Source of the DNA: Spirochaetales bacterium
GTDB lineage: Bacteria > Spirochaetota > Spirochaetia > DAHUYW01
Reading direction: 5' to 3'
NCBI GenBank assembly: GCA_027314665.1
Contig: DAHVAK010000112.1
Location: 1 to 35,149 of the forward strand
DNA length: 35,149 bases
A program made the translations under genes and the position numbers. The notes beneath the pieces are model-generated. The model searched no databases, had not been told where the DNA came from, and saw nothing but the letters and a program-made list of their open reading frames with translations. This document shows, in pieces, positions 17,901 to 25,571 of the stretch (positions within the stretch are counted from its first letter, which is position 1; each line of letters starts with the position of its first letter).

Positions 17901-18364
17901 CCTACAGGGGCTGGGGAAAACAAGAAGAGGCTCGGGAAGCGTTTGCGCGAGCCTGCGCCGGTGGACGCGAGCCCGCCATTTCCATGTACTACAACGATCA
18001 GCCGGCCGACATGATCTTCTTTCAAGGGCTGGCGCTCGCGTCAATCGGGCGGACAGACGAAGCGCGGGGACGCTTCCATCGTCTCATCGACTACGGGGAA
18101 CGGCATCTGGACGAAGTGGTTAAAGCCGACTATTTTGCGGTCTCCCTGCCCGATTTCCTTGTCTTCGAGGGCGACCTCAGCCGGCGCAATCACATCTTCT
18201 GTATCTACCTCATGGGCCTCGGCAGGCTTGGCCTCGATGCAGTTGCCGGGCGAGTCGCAGGCGACGCGCGATCCCTTCTCGAGAGGGTTGTTGCGGAGGA
18301 CCCGGCTCACCTCGGGGCGAGCGAGATTCTTCGGGACCTTGATCGCGGCTGGCTATTTGGGTAG
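14981..18364 (+). CDS. DUF5107-like/TPR protein, probable sugar-active enzyme
   Basis: A 1127-residue cytoplasmic protein; no signal peptide is visible. The first 370 or so residues form a beta-rich domain like DUF5107 (galactose-mutarotase-like sandwich): LENEHVKIMVLPQIGGRIHMAY, GGIEFNWPQHHRPSTFSPVD and ADHHLSPGKKQWTWG are its conserved blocks. A short beta linker follows to about residue 450, and the rest is helical TPR repeats (for example EALRRDPGDARSNQAMGLLLLRRG). Start: ATG at 14981, because GGGAGGA sits six bases upstream; an ATG 27 bases earlier lacks such a site. The position beside a sugar transporter and AraC regulator suggests it processes the imported sugar. The reaction is unknown to me. 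Confidence 0.82.
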   Translation: MEPLTDGVAIWEEDIVIPTYPAGEPDHNPMFLEKRVYQGSSGAVYPLAVIDSVSDRRIDKTYHAVYLENEHVKIMVLPQIGGRIHMAYAKALDYHFVYYNQVIKPALVGLAGPWISGGIEFNWPQHHRPSTFSPVDYLLEKRDDGSAVVWLGEIDRMNRTEAVVGISLLPGRAYIKIEGRLFNRTRLPQTFLWWANPAVAVNEDYQSVFPPDVHAVFDHGKRDVSRFPIATGTYHKVDYSRGVDISWWKNIAVPTSYMAYHSDYDFVGGYDHGRRAGILHIADHHLSPGKKQWTWGCGDFGKAWERNLTDSDGPYIELMAGVFTDNQPDFSWLVPGEQKRFEQYFLPYSGIGRVKNASRDAAINIEIQDGTARVGVSSTSRRAYRIAVTRIQTESRGEILLLDATAEVDPGHPYVGEVTLPVDTLPEEIRLVVESRDGTVSLSYREGERPGRPVPEAATAAPPPAEVRSAEELYLIGVHLEQYRHATFSPTDYYEEALRRDPGDARSNQAMGLLLLRRGLFADSEPYFRRAMDRLTLKNPNPSNGEPLYYLGQALELQGRCEEASDAYFKAAWNGALQGAAFGALARLSARRKDFATALSLTEESLRANGADLGTRMLRAIFLRKLGRLAEARIEVESILRDDPLDGTAHNELRLAGERTGAEENDRMPAAAATPRIGGELHRSLEVAFDYSRCGLFEEALKVLEVLQDAGGPGARDPLVHYCRAFSLDQLGRREEAVEAVQFADSQPAGTCFPNQLESIAVLELAGRLFPRGAKSFYYLGNLWYNNRCPDRAIAAWERSVKLDGSFPTPHRNLALAAFNKLGDRDRARGEMELAFSLDRDDARVLFELDQLYKILGLNGTERLSLLTKHGAVVERRDDLCLERITLLNLLGHYAEAGDLLSERKFHPWEGGEGKVTRQYVVSLLGLSKEALLAGRPGEAAALAERALRYPENLGEGKLAGAFENDIHYYLACAYRGWGKQEEAREAFARACAGGREPAISMYYNDQPADMIFFQGLALASIGRTDEARGRFHRLIDYGERHLDEVVKADYFAVSLPDFLVFEGDLSRRNHIFCIYLMGLGRLGLDAVAGRVAGDARSLLERVVAEDPAHLGASEILRDLDRGWLFG

Positions 18365-18376
18365 CGGTTCGTGTGC

Positions 18377-20260
18377 CTACCGGTCGAAGTTCCCCACGAC
18401 CGAGGAGTTGAGCCACCACACCGGGCTCAAGGCGCGTAGGGCCTGATTGTAGCTCTGGTGGGCGAAGATCCCCTGGTAGACGATGCAGGCGGCCTTCGGC
18501 GCCCACCACTGCCATGGGTTCTGGGCGTCCACGAGGACCACGACGACCACCTGGTCCCTCGGGTTCGGATCCCCATAGGGGCCGAAGGAGGCGAACCAGG
18601 AGGTGTAGTGATCCGGATCGCCGACTTGGCCGGTTCCGGTCTTTGCGGCCACCTTCACGGCTTTGGTCGTGATGACCACGTTCGCCGTTCCGTTCTTGAC
18701 CTCGTTGCGCATGTCGGCCTGAACCTGGGTGAAGACGCTCGGGCTGATGCCCGAATAGCGGAGCACCTGCGGGTGGTAGCGCTCGATGACCGCGCCGGTG
18801 ACCGGATCGCGCACCTCCGAAAGGACGTGGGGACGGTAGATCACCCCCTTGTTGACCACCATTGCCACCTCATCGGCCATCTGGAGGGGGGTCTCCAGGA
18901 GGTAGCTCTGTCCGATCGACATGTTCAGGGTGTCGCCGCCGACCCAGGGCCGCCCAAGGGTGTCCTGCTTCCACTCGGGGCCGGGGAGCAGGCCCGCAAC
19001 CTCTCCCGGGAGGTCGACCCCGGTCTTCTGACCAAAGCCGAAACGGGCCGCGTAGTCGTCGATCCGATCGATCCCAAGGTATTTCCCGCCGAGGATCCAG
19101 AAATAGACGTCGTTCGACTGGGCGAAGCCCTCCGCGAGATCCATCGCAGGGAAATGCACGGGCTCCCAGTTGTGCCAAATCCGCCCTCCGAGGGTCAGGG
19201 TCGGATGGATGTCGAGGGTTTGCGTCGGGGGCAGGGCATTGGTTGCTATGTCCGCGGTTATCATGACGATCTTGAAGGTCGAGGCGGGAGCGTAGGCCAC
19301 CTGGATTCCCCGATCGAGGAAGGGAAACTTCGGGTCCGTGAAGTCCTTGTTGAGGTCCTCCCGCCCCTCCTTGGTGTAGAACTGGTTCGGGTTGTACCAG
19401 GGATAGGAGGCGAGCGCAAGGATCGCGCCGGTCGAGGGCCTGAGGACGACGATCGCCCCGGTTCGCTTTCCGAGGGCTTCCTGTGCCAGTTTCTGGATGT
19501 GCCGATCGATCGTGAGGACGATGTTGTCTCCATCGACCGGGGGTGAGATCACGGTGTCGCGCCCGGCCACCTTCTTGCCGCTGACGTCGACCACCTGATA
19601 GCGCTCTCCGTCCTTCCCCCGAAGCGTCTTGTCGTAGACCTCTTCCACGCCGTCCTTGCCGATGATCGAGTCCGCCGAGTAGCCCTTGTTGTAGAGGACC
19701 TGCAATTCGTCCGGCGTGATGTCTCCGACGTAGCCTACGATGTGGGAGATGGAGCCGCTGATCGGATAGTAGCGGATCGGTTTGGAGTGCCAGGTGACCC
19801 CGGGGAACTCCTCGAGGTGCTCGGCGATGTAGGAGATCGTGTCATAGGAGAGGCCTCCGTCCACCTCGATCGGGGCATAGGGATCGAGAATCCTCCGCGG
19901 GAGCTTCGAGCGAAGGCTCGAAGCAGGCACCTGGAGGACCGAGGCGAGTCTCTCAAAGATCTGGTCGATCGTGACGCCCTTCACCTCGCCGGGAATGAGA
20001 TCGATCGCGTAGGAGGGACGATTGGTTGCAAGGGGCACGTCGTAGTTGCGGTCGAAGATGATCCCACGCCGCGCCGGGATGGGGGTCGCCCGCCGCGCAA
20101 TGTCGTAGGACTGGCGCCGGTAGTAGGATCCCCGGACAACCTGCAGGTCGAAGAGGTGACCGAGGTAGAAGAGCATGACTACCACGATGATCCAGGTGAC
20201 GGTGCCAATGCGGCGCTTGAAGGCTTCTTGGGTGTCGTTGCCGAAACGATTGTCGTACAT
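18377..20260 (-). CDS. mrdA: penicillin-binding protein 2
   Basis: A 627-residue class B PBP, the transpeptidase of cell elongation. An N-terminal membrane anchor (about residues 19-38) is followed by the dimerisation/pedestal domain starting ARRGIIFDRN, then the transpeptidase domain. All three active-site motifs are intact: S327-T-F-K330, S382-N-D384 and K540-T-G-T543. FtsI-type enzymes share these motifs, but the GRIWHNWEP and GGDTLNMSIGQSYLLETPLQMA regions favour PBP2. AAGGA stands upstream of the ATG. It begins 14 bases after the GH130-type gene on the same strand, suggesting co-transcription. No mreC, mreD or rodA is adjacent, which is unusual for this gene. Its end is 12 bases from the convergent DUF5107-like gene. 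Confidence 0.92.
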   Translation of the reverse strand: MYDNRFGNDTQEAFKRRIGTVTWIIVVVMLFYLGHLFDLQVVRGSYYRRQSYDIARRATPIPARRGIIFDRNYDVPLATNRPSYAIDLIPGEVKGVTIDQIFERLASVLQVPASSLRSKLPRRILDPYAPIEVDGGLSYDTISYIAEHLEEFPGVTWHSKPIRYYPISGSISHIVGYVGDITPDELQVLYNKGYSADSIIGKDGVEEVYDKTLRGKDGERYQVVDVSGKKVAGRDTVISPPVDGDNIVLTIDRHIQKLAQEALGKRTGAIVVLRPSTGAILALASYPWYNPNQFYTKEGREDLNKDFTDPKFPFLDRGIQVAYAPASTFKIVMITADIATNALPPTQTLDIHPTLTLGGRIWHNWEPVHFPAMDLAEGFAQSNDVYFWILGGKYLGIDRIDDYAARFGFGQKTGVDLPGEVAGLLPGPEWKQDTLGRPWVGGDTLNMSIGQSYLLETPLQMADEVAMVVNKGVIYRPHVLSEVRDPVTGAVIERYHPQVLRYSGISPSVFTQVQADMRNEVKNGTANVVITTKAVKVAAKTGTGQVGDPDHYTSWFASFGPYGDPNPRDQVVVVVLVDAQNPWQWWAPKAACIVYQGIFAHQSYNQALRALSPVWWLNSSVVGNFDR

Positions 20261-20274
20261 GGTGAGAAGGGTCC

Positions 20275-21747
20275 TTACTTTTTGCGTCCTAGCAGCTCGG
20301 AAAGAAGCTCGGAAAGCGAGACGGTCGCGAAGGTCGTAGCCGAATCCGATATGCCGTAGGGGATGATGATCTCATCGTTGTGAACGATCGATCCGCAGGA
20401 ATAGACCACGTTGGGCACATACCCCTCGCGCTCCTTTTCGTTTGCCGTGACAAGAGGCTCCTTCAGGTGGCCGATCACGCGGGTCGGGTTTTCCAAATCG
20501 AGCAGGGCGGCCCCGAGGGCGTACTGGCGCATCGGACCGACCCCGTGGATGATCAAGAGCCACCCTTCATCCGTTTCGATCGGCGAGCCGCAGTTGCCGA
20601 TCTGCACGTACTCCCACGGAGACTCGGGACCCGCAAGGAGCGCCGTCTCATTCCAGATGTGGATGGTGTCCGAGAAGTTGATGTACATGTTGACCCCGTC
20701 GTGGCGGGAGATCATCGCGTACTTCCCGTTCACCTTGCGGGGGAAGAGGGCCATCCCCTTGTTCTGCACCTTCTCGCCGTGGATGGGAATCACTTTGAAG
20801 TGATAGAAGTCCTTCGTCTCGAGGAGCTTCGGCAGAATGGTGTAGCCGTTGTAAGCCGTGTAGGTCGCATAGTAGGTCACCTCGCCGGAGTGATCGACGA
20901 AGCGCACGAAGCGGGCGTCCTCGATCCCGTTGCTCTCGGCGTAGGAGATGGGGAAGATCACCCGCTCCGAGATCGCGGTGTCGAGGGAGAAGGTCATCTC
21001 GTAGTGAGAGCTTGCCACCCAGTTTATGGTCTTGATCTTCTCGCGCTTCGTGTCGGAGAGAGTCTTGTCTTGCAGGGTGTCGGCGATGGCGGCTTGAAGC
21101 TCGCCATAGATGAAGGAATTGCCGAGCTTGTCCATCACCTGATCGAGCACGTCCGCGTAGACCTTGGTCTCGCGACACTTCTGGATGAAGGTCTGCTTGT
21201 CGTAGACGTGGCGCTTCACCACCTCCGGGACGTCGACGAGCGCACCGGCAGGCTCGAAGCTGAGGTCGTTGTTCTCATCGATGACGCCGCTGCGAAAGAC
21301 GATGGAGGAAACATGCCCTTCGCCGGTCGCGCGGAAGCTCACGATGACTCGCTCCTCGCCGTCCTGTGGGTTGCCCTGGTAGGGATCCGAAACGATCGAG
21401 GGATTGAAGAAGGCCGCGGACTCTATGGAGTACTCGCTCGTGAAATAGGCGCCGATCAGCAGCTTGCGCTCGTGCGAAAGGCCCTTCGTGTCGACCCCTT
21501 GGGCCACGAGTTGGTCGTGGACCGATGCGAAGTGCCCCTCGAAGGTCTTTGAGATGTTGCGATGGCGCTTGGAGAAGTCGCGAAGCACCGGATAGATCGT
21601 ATCCCGCACCGATTGATCGTCTTCGGCGATGACCTTGCGTGCTATGTCGGCGACTCGATCGGGGCCTCCGGGGATGAAGGGACGGGCTATGACCCGTTTT
21701 GGATCAGGGTAGAAGAAGACCGGTTTTCGATTTACGCGCACCGACAT
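20275..21747 (-). CDS. GH130-type glycosidase/phosphorylase
   Basis: A 490-residue protein. The C-terminal 280 residues show the five-bladed propeller signatures of GH130: GNCGSPIETDEGWLLIIHG, then YALGAALLDLENPTRVIGHLKEPLV, and the closing GYVPNVVYSCGSIVHNDEIIIPYG with SDSAT. GH130 enzymes are beta-mannoside phosphorylases or mannosidases. The N-terminal 170 residues include a helical extension (KTFEGHFASVHDQL). Start: ATG at 21747 after AGGAGCG. It is divergent from a GT4 glycosyltransferase, a pairing that suggests one makes and the other trims or phosphorolyses a mannose-containing glycan (inference), and lies just upstream of mrdA. Confidence 0.85.
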   Translation of the reverse strand: MSVRVNRKPVFFYPDPKRVIARPFIPGGPDRVADIARKVIAEDDQSVRDTIYPVLRDFSKRHRNISKTFEGHFASVHDQLVAQGVDTKGLSHERKLLIGAYFTSEYSIESAAFFNPSIVSDPYQGNPQDGEERVIVSFRATGEGHVSSIVFRSGVIDENNDLSFEPAGALVDVPEVVKRHVYDKQTFIQKCRETKVYADVLDQVMDKLGNSFIYGELQAAIADTLQDKTLSDTKREKIKTINWVASSHYEMTFSLDTAISERVIFPISYAESNGIEDARFVRFVDHSGEVTYYATYTAYNGYTILPKLLETKDFYHFKVIPIHGEKVQNKGMALFPRKVNGKYAMISRHDGVNMYINFSDTIHIWNETALLAGPESPWEYVQIGNCGSPIETDEGWLLIIHGVGPMRQYALGAALLDLENPTRVIGHLKEPLVTANEKEREGYVPNVVYSCGSIVHNDEIIIPYGISDSATTFATVSLSELLSELLGRKK

Positions 21748-21859
21748 GAGTCGCTCCTGATCCCGCCTGCGAGGATCGTGGCACCATAATAGCCGAAGAG
21801 CGTCGCGCCTTGCAATCTGGCTCGTCCCGGGCTATCCTACAAGCCACCGGAGATAGCGG

Positions 21860-24076
21860 ATGGTGCCGAAAAAGGTCGCCTTCATCTCCTCCTTTCTGCC
21901 GCGGAAATGCGGCATCGCCACCTTCACTGCCGACCTCATCAAGAGCGCCTCGCTCTCCGGGCAGAAGGGCTTCGCCCCGATCGTGATCGCCATGGAGAAC
22001 ACCTCTCACGTCTACGACGAGCGGGTGGCCTTGAAGGTAAAGCAAGAGGCAAAGCAGGACTACGTAGCCGCGGCCGACTACATCAACTTCAGCGGGGTCA
22101 CGAGCGTCTGTCTGCAGCACGAGTACGGGCTGTTCGGGGGGGAGGCGGGAAGCTACATCAACCTCCTGCTCTCCAAGGTTTCGGCGCCGATCACCACTAC
22201 CCTGCACACCATCCTCGATGAGCCCGATGAGCCGCTGCGCCGGCAGCTCCTCGCGGTCGCCGAGTTTTCGGACCGCCTCGTGGTGATGAGTCGGCGCTCC
22301 GAGCGCATCCTCGTCGAGCGCTACGAGGTTCCGCCCGAGAAGATCGTCTTCATCCCGCACGGGGCCCCGGATATCGGCTTCGTCGACTCCACCTACTACA
22401 AACAGAGCCTCGGCTTCGGCAACCGGACCCTGGTTCTCACCTTCGGTCTACTCTCGCAGAACAAGGGGATCGAGTATGCCATTCGAGCGCTGCCTGAGGT
22501 CGTTAAGGCCGATCCGTCCGTGCTCTACGTCGTCGTGGGCGTCACCCACCCCGAGGTGGTCCGTCACGAGGGGGAGGCCTATCGGCTTTCGCTCCTGCGC
22601 CTGGTGAAGGAGGAGGGGCTGGAGGAGCACGTGGCCTTCGTCGACCGATTCGTGAGCGACGACGAGCTTCGCGTTTACCTAAGCGCCGCGGACTTCTATC
22701 TGACCCCCTATCTGGTGCGCGAGCAGGCCATAAGCGGCACCCTCTCCTTCGCGCTCGGTGCAGGCAAGGCCGTCATCTCCACCCCGTACTGGTATGCCGA
22801 AGAGCTGCTCGCCGAGGGGCGCGGACGTCTGGTGCCCTTCCGCGATTCGCAGGCGATCGCGAGGGAGCTCCTGGACCTCCTTTCCGACCGATCCGCCGCC
22901 TACACCATGCGGGAGAAGGCCTACGGCTACGGTCGCCTCATGACCTGGCCGACCGCGGGACGCCTCTATTGGGAGCTGTTCTGCCGGTACAGCGCCCAGC
23001 CGACCATCCAGATCAAGGCCTTCGAGATTGCCGCCGTGAGGAACGTGCCGCAGCCGCTCATCAACCACCTCGTGCGGCTGACCGACGACACCGGGATCTT
23101 CCAGCACGCGAAGTTCATCATTCCCGACCGCGCGAGCGGCTACTGCACCGACGACAACGCACGGGCCCTCGAGGCGGCAGCGCTCTACTACCATCAGTAT
23201 CGCGAAAAGGAGGTGCTTCGCCTCTTCAATATCTACCTCTCGTTCGTCACCTATGCGCAGAAGGAGAACGGGGAGTTCCACAACTTCATGAGCTTCGATC
23301 GGCGCTTCGTGGAGGAGGACACCCGCTCCGGGGATCAGACCGGGCGGGCTCTTTCAGCGCTCGGGACGGTCATCGCGAAGCCGCCTCTGCCGCAGTATCT
23401 CTACTACGCCCGCGAGAAGTTCGATCGCTCGCTGCCGGCGATCCGGAATCTGAATCTTCGGGGAAAAGCGCATGCGATCATCGGGCTTGCCAGCTACCTC
23501 AAGGTCCACCCCGAGAAGGACGACCTTCGCGAGGAGATGGAGCGGGCCGCGGATTCGCTGACGACGCGTTTCCGCTCCAACGTCTCCGACGACTGGCTGT
23601 GGTTCGAGGATACCTTGAGCTACGACAACGGGGTATTGCCGCGCGCTCTCTCGGAAGCCTCACGGCTGCTCGACAGGGATGAGTATCTCGACGTGTCCCG
23701 GAAGGCCGGACAGTTCCTCGTCTCGAAGATCTACAACGGGAGATGGTTCTCCTTCGTGGGATCGAACGGGTGGTTCACGCGGGGAGGAACGAAGGCTCAG
23801 TTCGATCAGCAGGCGGTCGAGGCCGCGAGCACCGTGCTCATGCTCGGCTCGGCCTACCAGGCGACCGGCGACAGCTCCTGTCTCGATCTCCAGCACACCG
23901 CGTTCAACTGGTTTCTCGGGGTAAACGACATGGGCGTTCCGCTCTACGATTTCACGACCCACGGCTGCTACGACGGCCTGCATGCCACCGGAGTCAACCT
24001 CAATCAGGGGGCGGAGAGTCTCCTCTCCTACCTGCTTGCGCTGTTCTCCGTCATCGAGACCTCGACGGTGGGATAG
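21860..24076 (+). CDS. GT4 glycosyltransferase with C-terminal helical domain
   Basis: A 738-residue two-part protein. Residues 1 to about 380 are a GT-B glycosyltransferase: FISSFLPRKCGIATFTADL at the start and GLLSQNKGIEYAIRALPEV at the domain junction; the family Glu region is altered (YLVREQAISGTLSFALGAGKAV). Residues from about 390 to the end (LINHLVRLTDDTGIFQHAKF, CTDDNARALEAAALYYHQY, CYDGLHATGVNLNQGAESLL) look like an (alpha/alpha)6 barrel, as in glycosidases, of no certain function. Start: ATG at 21860 with GGAG upstream. It is divergent from the GH130-type gene, 112 bases apart. The last 49 bases overlap the convergent sensor kinase gene. Confidence 0.85.
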   Translation: MVPKKVAFISSFLPRKCGIATFTADLIKSASLSGQKGFAPIVIAMENTSHVYDERVALKVKQEAKQDYVAAADYINFSGVTSVCLQHEYGLFGGEAGSYINLLLSKVSAPITTTLHTILDEPDEPLRRQLLAVAEFSDRLVVMSRRSERILVERYEVPPEKIVFIPHGAPDIGFVDSTYYKQSLGFGNRTLVLTFGLLSQNKGIEYAIRALPEVVKADPSVLYVVVGVTHPEVVRHEGEAYRLSLLRLVKEEGLEEHVAFVDRFVSDDELRVYLSAADFYLTPYLVREQAISGTLSFALGAGKAVISTPYWYAEELLAEGRGRLVPFRDSQAIARELLDLLSDRSAAYTMREKAYGYGRLMTWPTAGRLYWELFCRYSAQPTIQIKAFEIAAVRNVPQPLINHLVRLTDDTGIFQHAKFIIPDRASGYCTDDNARALEAAALYYHQYREKEVLRLFNIYLSFVTYAQKENGEFHNFMSFDRRFVEEDTRSGDQTGRALSALGTVIAKPPLPQYLYYAREKFDRSLPAIRNLNLRGKAHAIIGLASYLKVHPEKDDLREEMERAADSLTTRFRSNVSDDWLWFEDTLSYDNGVLPRALSEASRLLDRDEYLDVSRKAGQFLVSKIYNGRWFSFVGSNGWFTRGGTKAQFDQQAVEAASTVLMLGSAYQATGDSSCLDLQHTAFNWFLGVNDMGVPLYDFTTHGCYDGLHATGVNLNQGAESLLSYLLALFSVIETSTVG

Positions 24077-25278
24077 GGGACGGTGACCACCCACCGCGCG
24101 CCGCCTTCGCGCTCCACGACGACCTCGCCTTGAAGCTGCTCCGCAAGCGAGCGGATGATCGTGAGGCCGAGGCCCTTGGCCATCGAGAGGTCGAAGTCGT
24201 CGCCGAAGCCGGGGCCGCTGTCAGCGACCGTGAGCCCGATGATGTCCCCACAGTCGAGGGAAAGGCGGACGGACCCCCCTTCTGCGAAGAGCGCAAGCGC
24301 CTGAAGCGACGCGGCGATGATCTCGCTCACCAGCAGCCCAAAGGGGACGGCGAAGTCCGGACCGATCTCGACCGTGCGTCCGATCTCGACGCTCAACTCG
24401 ACGGGGCTGTCGAGGGTGCCGCTAACCACCTGGATGAGCTCGCGAACGTAGTCTCCGAGATCAACCCGGTGAAGGGCCTTCGCCTGGTAGAGGGTCTCGT
24501 GGACGAGGGCCATCGCCGAGATGCGTCGGAGGCTCCTGTCCATGGACTGGAGGGCAGCGGGATCGGTGATCTCGCCCGTCTCGAGCCGGAGGAGGCTTGC
24601 GATGATCTGGAGATCGTTGTTCATCCGGTGGTGCATCTCCCGGAGCATCGTCTTGCGCTCATCGAGGGCGCTCTCCATTTCGCGGGTTCGTTCCCGCGCG
24701 CGCGATTCGAGGAGCTCCTTCTCCTTCTGCTGGAGCAGCCAGTGCTTGTAGACAATCGCGCCGTAGACGGTGAGCATGACGGCGCTCACGATGATCGCAG
24801 AGAGGCCCGCGAGCAGCCACGCCCGGGTTTGCATTCGCAGGCTGATGACCAGCGCGGCGGCGAACAGGAGGGAGAGAATCGGAACCCCGTACGCGATGGC
24901 CTTCCGGAAGCCGACGTACTCGGCAAGAAGGACAAAGGTGGCGAGGAGGAAGAGCACCGCAGTAAGGTCGCCCTTGGCCGAATTGAGAGCGATGATGACC
25001 GACCAAGCGGCGTTTATGGCGATTTGGATCCACAGCGCGATCCGCGACCGCCAGAAGGCGGTCGCGAGCCAGAGCGCGCCCGCCCCGCTCGTCGCCAGGA
25101 CGCTCGAGCTCTCGAGTGCTGTCAGCGTGGGAGCAGAGAATTGCCAGTGCAGGGCGGCGAAGCTCGCGAAGCCGACTGCGAGCGAGCCGAGACCCATGAG
25201 CAGCCCCACGAACCGCCTCATGGGCCCAGGGTCGCGCTCGGCAAGCGCAAGGGCTTCGACGATCGACCTCGGCGGCAT
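24028..25278 (-). CDS. membrane sensor histidine kinase (HisKA_2 type), degenerate N box
   Basis: A 416-residue protein. About six hydrophobic segments fill residues 20-180, then a short coiled coil (KEKELLESRARERTREMESAL) leads to the HisKA_2 dimerisation motif EMHHRMNNDLQIIASLL, with the phospho-acceptor His near 217. The ATPase domain has a G1 box (DSGPGFGDD) and G2 box (KGLGLTI). Its N box, however, reads SEIIAASLQA where the family has ELVxNALKH, so the magnesium-binding Asn is Ala. Kinase activity is therefore doubtful. There is no response regulator nearby. Start at 25278 fits the fold but has no clear ribosome site; two GTG codons directly precede it. Its 3' end overlaps the convergent GT4 gene. 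Confidence 0.82.
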   Translation of the reverse strand: MPPRSIVEALALAERDPGPMRRFVGLLMGLGSLAVGFASFAALHWQFSAPTLTALESSSVLATSGAGALWLATAFWRSRIALWIQIAINAAWSVIIALNSAKGDLTAVLFLLATFVLLAEYVGFRKAIAYGVPILSLLFAAALVISLRMQTRAWLLAGLSAIIVSAVMLTVYGAIVYKHWLLQQKEKELLESRARERTREMESALDERKTMLREMHHRMNNDLQIIASLLRLETGEITDPAALQSMDRSLRRISAMALVHETLYQAKALHRVDLGDYVRELIQVVSGTLDSPVELSVEIGRTVEIGPDFAVPFGLLVSEIIAASLQALALFAEGGSVRLSLDCGDIIGLTVADSGPGFGDDFDLSMAKGLGLTIIRSLAEQLQGEVVVEREGGARWVVTVPYPTVEVSMTENSASR

Positions 25279-25454
25279 CACCACAGTATAGGGAGGGCGG
25301 GGGGCGTCCGCAAGAACTTCGGTGAGAACATCTCGTTTTCCGCTCGGTTGCATTTCGGACCGGGATTGCGTAGATTCTTAGCTGAGGTGGACTCCATAAG
25401 GCGCCGGGTTATTCGGATGACTTTCGAGGGACGATCGGGCTTCTTGTGGTATTG

Positions 25455-25501
25455 GAATGCCCTCCAGGGCATTCAAGCCCTTCGCGCCGCGGCGCGAAGG
25501 G
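25455..25501. repeat. two adjacent inverted repeats in a leader region
   Basis: GAATGCCC (25455-25462), loop TCCA and GGGCATTC (25467-25474) form an 8-bp stem. Four bases on, 25478-25501 is a perfect 24-base palindrome whose left arm is CCCTTCGCGCCG. They lie 70-115 bases before the ATG of the conserved unknown gene at 25572. No T-run follows, so a terminator is unlikely. I saw no other copy in the window. Confidence 0.6.
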
Positions 25502-25571
25502 AGGCTCCGCTCGCCTTGGCCGGATGCCGGACCGAGGCGCACAGACCGAGATGTAAAAAGGTGAGGAAACG

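Larger units (their letters stand above)
10616..18364. other. lower-GC sugar-uptake cassette
   Basis: Sixty-base lines counted by hand here range from 43% to 60% GC (for example 10621: 48%, 11401: 50%, 13441: 48%, 14281: 43%, 16021: 55%, 17401: 60%). Lines at 9901 and 20581 in the flanking genes give 65% and 68%. The change is abrupt after the glycosidase stop at 10615 and ends by the PBP2 gene at 18377. The segment holds ABC transporter, AraC regulator and DUF5107-like genes as a functional unit. No repeats, tRNA or integrase mark its ends. Confidence 0.55.
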
